From Cudoniella acicularis (lineage: Eukaryota > Ascomycota > Leotiomycetes > Helotiales > Helotiaceae): DNA of 34,110 bases. Below are positions 19,219 to 29,759 of the stretch, piece after piece. Where the stretch lies: the NCBI GenBank assembly GCA_013054445.1, contig JAAMPI010000508.1:1-34110 (forward strand), given 5' to 3'. Under the pieces are notes generated by a model, which searched no databases, was not told the origin of the DNA, and worked only from the letters and a program-made list of their open reading frames with translations. The position numbers and the translations under genes were made by a program. The stretch's first letter is position 1. Every line of letters starts with the position of its first letter.

Positions 19219-20500
19219 ATGTCACTAGTAAGGTTCAAGTATATTAACGGCACGTAGGAGGATAAGGTTAAGGAATTGCTTAGGACTACCTATAACCCGG
19301 ATATAATTCGATATATCTACCGCCTCCCTTTTCGGGACCGAAATGTCGTTTAGGCTATGTTATTAGAACGGTAGGATTCTAGACTAGATTCTATTTTGAT
19401 GTCTTTTAATACCGAAGACTAACAGAACGAAATCCTCGGATAGGCTATAGATTATAAGGCTAAGGAACTCCTACGGCTACTATAACTAGTAGCGAAGAAA
19501 CGTTAGGATTTGAAGTGGTAATAGACCCTACTAAGTTTTACGTCTCGCGTAATCGCCTACGATTTCTATACTCAGATCTTCGTCGCCTTCTATAAAGTTA
19601 CCCTCTAAGAGTAGGCGAGCTATATTCTTAGAAATGATAAGTATGCCGTCACAAGCCTATAGTACGGAGTTTGGCATATACGCGAGTGCCTTTATCGTAA
19701 CTTATAAGAGTCATCTCTTAGGGAAAAGTACGGAAAGGTTAAGAAAGTTCGTCCCTTTTAACAATCTTCCTTATAACAAGGCACTAATAGTATTAATAGG
19801 AGTTGCGCCCTTAACACCCTTTAGCGCACTAGATTGTTACTAGTAGCTTAGAGCTTTATTCTCTCTACCTATAAGATACTCTTGTTTCCTTCTTTCGTTC
19901 GATTTTAGACCTATTTACGAGTAAGGACCCGGCTCGTATCGTCAATCGATTTACTATTTTAGAAATACGGTTTATCATCGAAGCTAATAAAGGAGAAGAT
20001 AATTAGGACAAGCTTTCTACCGACTTTTCCTTTCTAGATAGCATTACCCAAGACCTAAAAACACTAGCTAAGTCGATCACGGACACTACGTGTGATTTCT
20101 TTCTCGAACTTACTGCCGAGGATTTCCTTTAAAACCGTAAAAGGACCCTCGCTCTCTATAGAAAACAGTGGTCGGTGTTAAGCAACGACGTTTTCGTATG
20201 TCTTAATACTAACCGTAGCTTGATCGGGCGTGTTATTAAAGTTGTGAAGGTGAGTCGGCACCCTTCTATATACTAGCTTTTACTAAGTCGGTTCTTTCTA
20301 GCATCTATGCCTCTTATAGAACGAGAGCTCCTTCATAGCTATACTCTATGACATTAAGAGGGCGAAAGTTCTTACTATAGAGCTATCGACACTCTTCGGG
20401 CTTATCGACCTAGACAAAAACTACGCCTTCTACTAGAAACAGTCGTCAAAGAAGCTCAAGCTTCCGTTCCTATTCCCTTACTTGTAAGTAAGTATAATTA
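19219..20500 (+). pseudogene. forward coding trace, unknown family
   Basis: From the ATG at 19219 a charged frame (MSLVRFKYINGT then ELLRTTYNPDIIRYIYRLPF) runs with amber stops at probable Gln or Trp codons. A stop-free 69-codon frame lies at 19634-19843. From about 19917 a third frame continues (ITQDLKTLAKSITDTT, RTLALYRKQWSVLSNDVFV, PLIERELLHSYTL) with only a few stops. Two frame changes are required to join them, so the unity of this gene is uncertain. No domain is recognised. Confidence 0.33.
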
Positions 20501-22239
20501 ATCCGACGAGTAGGTTGTTTGATATCTTTTAATTTATATAATATTTTATATAGAGAGAATAGAGTCGTAGATTGCTTAAAGGGAAAAGCGAGTCGTCTTA
20601 TATAAGGGATACTTCTATAGAGCATCCGGATATCGAGTAATATATATATAATCCCGAGACACTAACAAGTTCTCTCTAGTCGAGTTCTTCTAGAAATAAA
20701 CTTCTACTTTCGTCTCGCCTAAATTTCTATAGTTTCTACTCACGAAGGCAAATAGTTACGACTCCCCGAGAGACTCGATTATAGGGCAAAGGAGTATAAG
20801 CCTTCGAGAGTATAGAATATCATTAACCTAAAAGACAACTTTACTAGTTATAGAGAATTTATAGCCGAAGGACCCTACCTTCCGCTTATATTTCTATATA
20901 TTTTAGAACTACGACATTTAGGAAATATACTAGACAAAATTCTTAAGATCTTTTAACTGTTAGTAGGGTACTTCGGAAGAAGGCAGGAATTAGAGGTTAG
21001 GCAGAATATAGAAATAGAGGAGAAAGTAATTAGGAAGGGGACAAGTAAGTCCTAGCGCGGGATTCTCGATTATGTTTTATATAACCTTTATATTAGTTGC
21101 CTATAGATATCTATTAAGTTAAAAAGAGTATTTCTCTTCCTCCTAGACTTTAAGGCGATTAAAAGGAAATATTATACTAGACCTTAAAAGAGGATATTCG
21201 TAAAGCGCCTTAGGTATAAAGAAAATAAAGGCAAACGATAACGTATAGTATAAAGAAACTAATAATTCTAGAAGTACTAATCAAAATGTTAACGTAAGAA
21301 GTTAATTATTATAAGATGCCTTAAAATTCTTAAACCGCTATAAAGAGATTAAAAGCTCTACTAGTTTCTAAAAGTTGTCGATCGAACTTTAATATTTAGT
21401 ATAAGAAGAAACCCTCTCCTAACTACGGGTCTTTAACGTCGATACCCTCCGACGCTTAAAACCTCGACACGGCGTAATATACTTATACCTAATACCTTAT
21501 ATACTATAGCTATACCGTAACTCGCGAGCTTTTATACAAACCCGTCTCTATTATATAATTCTCTTCCGAGTATCGGCGAGCGAAAGAATTATTTATTTTA
21601 ATCCGAAGTACGATATCTATAGTTATCGATATATAGACTTAACTTAGGAACGGGACTTTATTCCTGATCGATACTTGTTTAGCTATATCGAGATAATTTC
21701 TAATACTTGTCTAGGGCTGCTTACTAAGCTGACTCCTAAGGCTTTAATTATACGATATAATTTGATCAAGCTAATTTAGGCTAAAGCGCGCTAAAAAGCT
21801 CTAAATACTAAAACTAAAATATATAACGCTTTATATTAGTCTCTTCGTACGGCGTAACTCCTAGACAACTTTATTTTCCTCTCTAAATGTTTTTAAAACT
21901 TAAAGCTATATTTATTCTCTATAGAATCTTTCCCTAAGTACTCTAAACTTTAAAGAGACTCTTACTATACTCTAACAGAAATCACTAATCCTCTTCTAAA
22001 ACCCACCCCGGATTAGTCACTAAAACAAGAAACTCTCTTAAGTTTGGCATATACTCCCTCGCCCTTTCAAGTTATGTCTTAAGGTCCCTTTTTATTAAAT
22101 TAAAATAGTCCTTATTGGCTTATATAATCGTGCTTGACGTCGGGGCTGGTATAGCGTCTTTAAAGGTGAATCTTAGTGATAGTGGCCCTTCGCTACCACC
22201 ACGGCCGGTCTGGCTTATAAACCAAGTAAAGAAATCTGT

Positions 22240-24480
22240 CGTCGTTATTTCTAGTCTTAAAACCTATTTGCTATAGCAACTACTGACTTTTCCCGCTCCG
22301 TTTTTTTTAAAGCCTAATACTAATTTCCGGAGTAAGAAGTGCCGCGATTACGCCGCTCGCGACTCGAAAGGCGTCCTCTAGTTAGTGTTGACGAGGAACG
22401 TATATAGCACTATCTATCGAGGTACTAGGGCCGTAGACTATAGATAAAAAGTTAGGATATCGTAGTAATCTATTATATACTTGCGGTCTAACGGCAGCTA
22501 GGGGGCGGGAATCAGCTATCACCCTAGAATTTCCGAGTTTAGAAGTCGTAGAGCGTCCTACTAGAAGCATAAGAGACATTAAATCTATAGGATTCCGCTC
22601 GGCTATACGAGGGAGAGCTTGGTTGTCAAGCTACGTTATCAGGACCTTAAAAGGGGCTAGTGCGTTGTTTAACTTTAATATCACCTAAAAGGAGTCCTAG
22701 ATATATTATTTCGCTATCTAAAAGTAATATAAATCACCTACGGGGATAGAGAAGGCCTTTTCGAGTTTCCTTTTAGCGTTAAATAGCTCGAATCCGAGAA
22801 TTAACATTTTTAGAGTATACGTCTCTCCTTTAAACTAGTTATAGAAGTCCGGTACGTGTCGCTATACTATAACATCTATAGGGTATACTTGATCTTAAGC
22901 TAGTATTTTTTAAGGCCTTAAGAAGACTACGTAGTTCCTCGAAAATATCTTAAAAAGCGACTCTATCGTAGCCACCGGTAAAAGGGTTTAAATATAATTA
23001 CCGATTATAAATGTTATAGCCGATAGTTAATAATCGCTTAGGAGTTATAGAACAAGCGCAGGTAAGGACATACGTAAATCTTGTTTATTCGATCGTAATC
23101 GATACCCGCTAGGTTCTACGCCTTAAGGGACAGGCTTTTTAATACTTGTCTAATTCGTAAATAAATAACGTAGGTTACGATTTATATTAAAACCTTCTTC
23201 GGCTCTCGACTTATCTCGCTAACACTTCGAGGGTTGTCTATATAGTAGCGCTTAGTAGTTTAAATTAGTCGCTAGTATTAATATATTTGATAAAGTATAC
23301 GTTTTTCTAAAGCCCGTTAGATCGTCTATAGAGTCCTAAGAATAACTCGTAAAACGAGATATTATATTATCTACGGAGCTAAGCCTTTATAGTTAAAAAG
23401 GCCGGCTTCCGGTATTTATATCTTGCGTCGATGTTTGGTTAGGAGTATAGAGAGACGTGCGGGGTATATCAGGACAATTGTTTTGAATAACCGATTAAAG
23501 CGGCCTAAGATTATCGTTATTAGAGTTTCCTAGGTGATAAGTACCGTTAGGAGGTGGTAAGGTGTTATAAACTAAGCTTGATTGGCTATTTTATACGCCT
23601 AAGGAGGATCTAACGGCCCGTAGGTCATTCTATGATTTGCCTAGAGCATACGTAGCCTTAAGAGGGACTAAACTCGGTCGATCCTATTTAGGATTAGCCG
23701 GAGCGCTTAGATTCGGCAGCTCTTATAGATTATACGATAAGTATAATAGAGAATTATCTAGGTTGTTCCTCGGTTAGATTAAATGCTCTATTCTTCGTAA
23801 TTGTCTACTTTCGTCGTCAGATAAAGGAGAATATAGTAAAGGGGAGTTTAGTTCGATTCTCGAGTCTACGGGTACGTTGTTTTAAGATAGCTTAGCCTAT
23901 CTACTTCTATCAACGGCTATTAAAGCTATCCGTGCCTTCCGTACGGCGTCACTTGACATCTGAGAGCTAGTTTAAAGGGTTGCCTTAGATACTAAAACCG
24001 AATTCGGATACTCGCCCTCCGCTTAAATAGGGTCTTTAGAAGACATCATTATTAAATCTCTAGCCTCCTACTCATCGCTATCGCTTCGAGATCGCTTAGA
24101 GATGGCTTTGACCCTAGGTTCTGGCAGTGGTACTATATCGGCCTTCCTCTATACAAGTATTAGCAAACATCAAGTAGGAAGGCGGTATATCGACTACCTT
24201 TCCGATAAAGGTATCCCTCCCTTCCGGCTCTTCTACCTAAATAAAATCCTTTGTCCGATCTTTCTCTAGACCTGACGCATTCCTTGCCTGGCTTGCTTCC
24301 GGCTCTACGGCTATATGTCCCTACTAAGCGCTAGCCGCCGAACCTTTAGCCCAAACAGGCTCTATCTGTTATTAAGTCTCGGAATCTGATAGGCCAAGTA
24401 GCGAGCGGCTATATTCCGCCGTATTAGTATCTAGTGAAACACTGCTTGAAGTGAGAGTTCGAGAACCCGTAGAGGTCTTT
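22240..24480 (-). pseudogene. long reverse-strand coding trace, unknown family
   Basis: The reverse strand has clearly fewer stops than the opposite strand over about 700 codons, and nearly all are TAG or TAA. In order: a Ser/Thr/Gln-rich N-terminal segment (SSSVSLDTNTAEYSRSLLGL near 24440, then GKVVDIPPSYLMFANTC), an acidic Ser-rich part (RSDSDE, MSSKDPI) after one frame change near 24090, VDSRIELNSPLLYSPLSDDE, TIESLFKIFSRNYVVFLRP (about 22940) and YGPSTSIDSAIYVPRQH near 22400. After a shift in an A-rich run near 22300 it continues to about 22000. The layout, low-complexity start then globular rest, could suit a retroelement first open reading frame, but no zinc knuckle or capsid motif is visible. 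Confidence 0.35.
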
Positions 24481-24768
24481 CCCTATAGCCCTTTATATAC
24501 TCGTCTACTGCTCTTATAGCGCTAGTAAGTAGGAAGTGTTTCGTCGTATTTAACTCGGCGTTGTCTAGAGATATACTAATTAATAATATATATATATAGC
24601 TATCAGGTAAGGTAAAAAATATATAGAAAACAAGTTTAATTATAGACTTACTTATACGCTAAGTAACCTGACTTAGTACTAGGGCGGCTAGCTCGTTTTA
24701 CTATAATAAAAGCGGGCGGTCGCGTTAATAGGCGGTTGAATTAGGCGACGCGTCCTTTAAGCTCCGTT

Positions 24769-25120
24769 GTCGGCCGTAATTAAAGACGAGCCTTTATTAA
24801 CAATAGTATACGAATTTATCGTAGACACGTCTTCGGACTTTATAGATTAGTTAGTACTAAATATAATAGTTATCGTAAAGTTATAGACTTAGGGCGGAGA
24901 AACTAAACGCCGCTCTACGTCTAGCACTGCCCGACGCTAAGGGATGATCTTAGATAATACTCTACTATAGATAGGGATGATCTTAGATAATCCCTTTTTC
25001 TAAAGATATAACGTAATAATCTATCTCTAGTAGTGTCTTCTATATAGCGTAGTGTTATTAGTCGCTCTCTCGATCATCCCTTTCTAGATGATCTATAGAT
25101 CTAGGTAGATTACGGCCGAC
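24769..25120. mobile_element. small inverted-repeat (MITE-like) element
   Basis: A 12-bp sequence GTCGGCCGTAAT at 24769-24780 recurs as its exact complement ATTACGGCCGAC at 25109-25120. Inside lie direct copies of GGGATGATCTTAGATAAT (24941-24958 and 24974-24991) and an inverted GATCATCCC near 25072-25080. A non-coding body of about 350 bp with terminal inverted repeats fits a miniature inverted-repeat transposable element. I could not confirm a target-site duplication, and the heavy TA bias makes chance inverted repeats easier. Confidence 0.45.
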
Positions 25121-27999
25121 GGCCAACAGGTAGTATACTACTTTTTATATATCTAATATATAGCCTTTATTCCGTATTAGAACTATAATCTCTCTAAGTA
25201 TATCAATTTTATATATAATAGTAAATCTGCTCTATACCTTAGAAACTACGTCTTCTAAAACATTATTCCTTAAGGTTTAATATAGAAAGTTTGGGTGTTT
25301 AGGACCTATATAGCTATATTTATTACTACTGCTCACGCCGACTTATACTCTACAAATCAAAGTTTGCCTGCCTATACCGTAAGCTACCCTTTAGAAGCTC
25401 GGTGTTTTCCGATACTAAGCAAGATCAGGTATAATATATAGATAAGTCGAGTTCTATATCGTCTATTATATTTATAAATCATATAGACATCTATACGAGC
25501 GAAGTGTTAAGTGTCCGTCTTAAACAATATATAAATAAAAACTATATAATTAAGGAGTTACTAAGTCCGCCTTTATCCTACGTACTATTCTTAAGAGACT
25601 TCTAATATTATTAGTAACGAAAAATATCACTAAATCAATCTACGGGCCGCCACTACGAGATAGGACCAAGATAGTCTCAATTACTATAATTATAAGAGTT
25701 TCCCTTACTTTATTGGCTTTTATCCTACGCTTATTAGTAAGGATAACGACCTGTCAGTTTAGATTAGATAACTAGAACATGGTTGCTATAATAGTATTAG
25801 TCTTAACTAGAGGCTATACTATTTTTATAGCTTACACGATATAGGTATTTATAGTCCCGCTCTCTACGATAGCTATTGTCCGTACGTTATTAAAGTAATA
25901 TATACTTAGTAAAGTCAATAGTTACTAACGCGATTACTAGTTACGGATCGTAGACTAGGAAAGGATATCTAGTCTATTCCGTTTGACGATATTATATATA
26001 TCCTCTATATAAGTAGATAAGAAAGGCTACTAAAGTAAGACTCTAATTTTATATAGATATATTACTTTGACGAATTACTCTACCTCGATAGCTTGACGAC
26101 GATAAAGGTGTCTATATTATACTTTTACCTTCGAATATTTTCTTAGAGAATTTTTAGGAGAATCATATACGCTATTATAGCGGGTAATATCGCGTACGGC
26201 ACCGCGTTTATTCTCGTCTTAATATTCTAATATATTCTAGTCTAAGCTATATAGACAGGATAGGACGGTATAGTTCGGGCCAGATATGTCGATACTAATA
26301 TAGTAGGATAGACAAGTGGCGGGTTTAACGTCGCTTTAGATATTATCTTACTCCTCCTCCTATTACTAGGGTTGATAAAACTAGTAATACCGTAGGAGCG
26401 GAAGATATATATCTTATTAATTTTTAGTTTAAGATCTTTATAAGTATATTAGAATAAAATAATAAAAGCTCGAGCTAATCTAATTAATAGTATTATAGTA
26501 GTTAGTATACTTCGGCTTGCGTCGCTTATTAAGTTTATAAATACTTAAAATATAACATATATAGCTATCTAACAACGTTATAAGATAAAAACTGACCGTA
26601 AGTCTAGGGGACTATATGCCTATAAGATATTAGAGTACTATTAAGGTTTACGTTAATGTTATCTACGCGTGTCTACTAGCACTCCCTTCCTTGTTTCGGA
26701 AGAAGCCACTAGCTGTCGTCATTTAGAACAGCCTAACTAGTAAAAGAAGTACTCGAACTCTAAAGAACCGAGATTCGGACGTCTTTCCTCTTTTAAATAT
26801 AGCAAGTATATATCCGCGCGATATTAATAAGTAAGATTAACTCTCTAAGATAATAAGATATTATATACCTCTAGATATTAAATAATATTTATTCTTATTT
26901 AAAATAGTTTTAAAGGATAAAAAGACACTAGTATACTTTTTAGGGAGGGTAGAATATGTTAATTTAAAATTAATATTATAGGTTTCCTAGATTTCTCTCT
27001 TACCTTAATATTTAAGTATCGTAAACGAGAAAAGTCAGCCCGGCCTCGTTAATTTAACCTCGTATAGTTCCGAAGAATTTAAGTAAGACTAGCAAGTCAG
27101 ACAGAAGGCCTAGACGCTCTATAGCGGTCGGAGACTTTTAAAGTAAAGCTAAGGAGTCTTAGGAAATTCAAGAGATATTTATATATCCTTAGCAGGCCAC
27201 GAATTAGGCCTTCCCCTTTTAAGCAGGTCCGAGTTTCTTTCGTCCGTGAGCTATCTAGTCCGATTACACTACCTAGTAGAGTTTCTTTATAGTGCCGGCC
27301 CTATTCTCTACCTTCCTTTATATATAAATTACCTACCTATAAGTTTAAGTATAGGAAGTCGCCCGTTTATAGAACCCTTATCTATATCCTAACACTAACA
27401 TAACGCTAAAGACGCCATATCTTAGCTGATTGATAAGCCCTTAGGCCTCCTGATAGGTTATAGCCTATTTAAAAGTATTAGAAATATAGTTCGCCTCGAA
27501 CTTCCTAAAAGGGCAAGTAGGATATCTCCTAAACTACCTTGAATAGGTACGTGACGCGTGCCGTGGCCATAATCTGGCACGTAGGATAGTATAGGCTCTA
27601 CTATACTAGTAGTGGCTTGCTACGTACCTTTCGTATATATAGGTGCTTAAGTCAACGACTATTCTATTCTTAGGTAGTGACTCCGAGATTTTTACCGGAG
27701 ATAGGTAGCTTTAACAAATAGAGATTTGTAGGTATTCTAATAACGAGTTAAGAGCTAAGCCCTGCCCTAATTTTACGATAGCTACGGGATTTTATTACCC
27801 GAGAAGTAGGTCAGTTAGCTTATAAAGAACTATAAAGCCAGGCTCGCTTTCTACTTCCTATCTACTTTATCCTTAACACTGTTATATCACTTCTACTCTT
27901 ACTCGACCTCCTATAACTTTACTACTTCTACTATCAGACTTCCCTTTTTACTACCTTCCTATCTTTACTATACTATATATTAAACTATAGCCTCTATTC

Positions 28000-29000
28000 G
28001 CCGACAAACCCTAGAAAATTCCTCTTACGGCGTTCCTTACGCATTACTCGAAAAGACATTAAGGAAAGCTATAATAAATCCTTACTTCGATTAGAATGTT
28101 ATAGCTAAGCTGTTAGAAGAGTATACCGAGGTAGTTAAAATGACATCTATATCGCGAGTGTCTTCTGACATCTTCTAGGATAATAAAAGAAGGAACCCTA
28201 GTACTTTATTCTAACTTTATACTAGGCGCGTCCTCTTAAGACAGCTCGACAGGGACCGGTTAGCGCTTTCGAAAATGCCCTAAGAACTTTAGGATATAGT
28301 AATTGAGTATTTATTATCCCTTACTAGAAGATATACTACGAAAGCATTTAAATTCGCTTTGACGGAAGGACACCGACGCTATAGTAAGATATAGAACAAA
28401 CTCTTTAAAGAGGGAGTACCTTAGAACCAAATCGCTATAAAGAATCGCTTTAACCTTACTCTAGTCGGCGACGGTCTTTATAGCCTTTTCGATGATCTTA
28501 AGCGGCCGGCTTACTTAGTACTTATAAAAGGGGACAAACAACGACAATATACCGAAGGCTAGAGCCGTAAACTTTTAGATTCCTTTAAAGCATACGATCG
28601 TAGAGATAGGTATAATATTATGTTTAAAGAGTTAAAAATTACTCTTAATATTAAGACAGTTTTTAATAGTAGAGATAATATTTTATACGAGCTAAAAAAG
28701 CTTATCTCTTACTAGGATAAACATTGGCGTTTAGCTTCTTTATACTAGAAGGATAACGAATACGTTCTTCGGACAATTAGGTCCGAAGATATCGTTAGTA
28801 TAAGGACGCGAGGACCTACTTTATATAATGTCTCTTATATTTATAGTATTACCTTAACACCCCCCGGAAAGCGAAGACAGTAGTACCGGTTTGAGTATCT
28901 AGAGTGCCTAAAATGCCGAAATCTATTAGATATCTCGGCTCCCGGCTACTAATATAATAGAAATAATCATCTGGGATAGGAGAAGGGAACCCGGTATAGA
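28000..29000 (+). pseudogene. forward coding trace next to the SNF2 relic, unknown family
   Basis: One forward frame of about 330 codons has stops that are mostly TAG and long stretches that are stop-free. Visible segments are YALLEKTLRKAIINPYFD, an F-box-like MPQEL..IVIEYLLSLTRR (about 28275), RFNLTLVGDGLYSLFDDLKR, SFKAYDRRDRYNIMFKELKI and near its end ECLKCRNLL with a Cys-x2-Cys pair. Amino-acid composition is protein-like, but no family is recognised. It is convergent with the SNF2 relic and separated from it by a 340-bp minisatellite. Confidence 0.38.
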
Positions 29001-29146
29001 GATATTTGATAATAGTATCAGGTAGTGCGAATAGGAAAGGGGTTAAGGATAGAGAACTTAGAAGTATATATATTCTAAGGCACGTTGGCTTATAAGATCG
29101 ATTAGGAATTAAGGAGAAGAGATACTATATTCTCGTGTTAAAGAAA

Positions 29147-29490
29147 ATACTATTATAATCTGCTATTATAATCTACTATTATAATCTACTATTATAATCT
29201 GCTATTTTAATCTACTATTTTAAATCTACTACTCCGAATCTGTTACTTTAAATCTACTACTTTAACCTGTCTACTATTTTAATCTGCTATTTTAATCTGC
29301 TATTTTAATCTACTATTTCAATCTACTATTATAATCTGCTATTATAATCTACTACTACGAATCCGCCACTATAATCTACTATTTTAAATCTAGTATTTTA
29401 AATCTACTATTTTAATCTACTTCTCTAATCTATTATTTTAAATTCGCTACTTCTAATCGATCATTTAAATATATCGCTTCTAATTTACTA
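29147..29490. repeat. 13-14-bp minisatellite (TACTATTATAATC type)
   Basis: More than 20 head-to-tail units of TACTATTATAATC or TGCTATTTTAATC, with interruptions by AAATC and ACGAATC variants. Units alternate TAC and TGC starts, compatible with RIP acting on an originally uniform TGC-containing array. It lies in the convergent gap between the forward relic and the 3' end of the SNF2 relic. Confidence 0.9.
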
Positions 29491-29759
29491 ACTATAAATC
29501 CGCCTTATAAAATATACTAACGTTTAAAAGGCCTAGGATCTGTCAACGCTTGATAAAGGTGTCACTAAATTACTATAATAAAGGTCATATCTTTCTTTTA
29601 TAAGTTTCTACTTTATTTATAATACTAATACCGTAAGAAGCCGTTCGCGGATTATTTAGGGAACGTAAGGGAGAGTAACTCTAAGAGGCCACTGATTTTA
29701 TTAATATATATAAACGTATAGTTACCCTTAGACTCCTTTAACGCCAATCCTCTTACCTT

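Larger units (their letters stand above)
16910..29700. repeat. RIP-mutated block 3, left and central part
   Basis: Very heavy CA/TG depletion starts abruptly near 16910 and continues to the window end. Coding traces, minisatellites and a small inverted-repeat element inside it are listed separately. Stretches without an entry (20510-22230, 25130-27990) show only mutated sequence. Both strands give broken charged frames there, but none can be preferred, and I found no reverse transcriptase, integrase or transposase signature. Confidence 0.75.

Noticed and set aside
24100..27990. Reverse transcriptase, integrase or DUF3435/Starship captain recombinase in the large RIP block
   Set aside because: I looked for YxDD, zinc-knuckle, DDE and tyrosine-recombinase patterns on both strands and found none I could defend. 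Tolerating stops makes most frames look plausible here.
29147..29490. CRISPR-like array
   Set aside because: Units are head-to-tail with no unique spacers, so this is an ordinary minisatellite in eukaryotic DNA.
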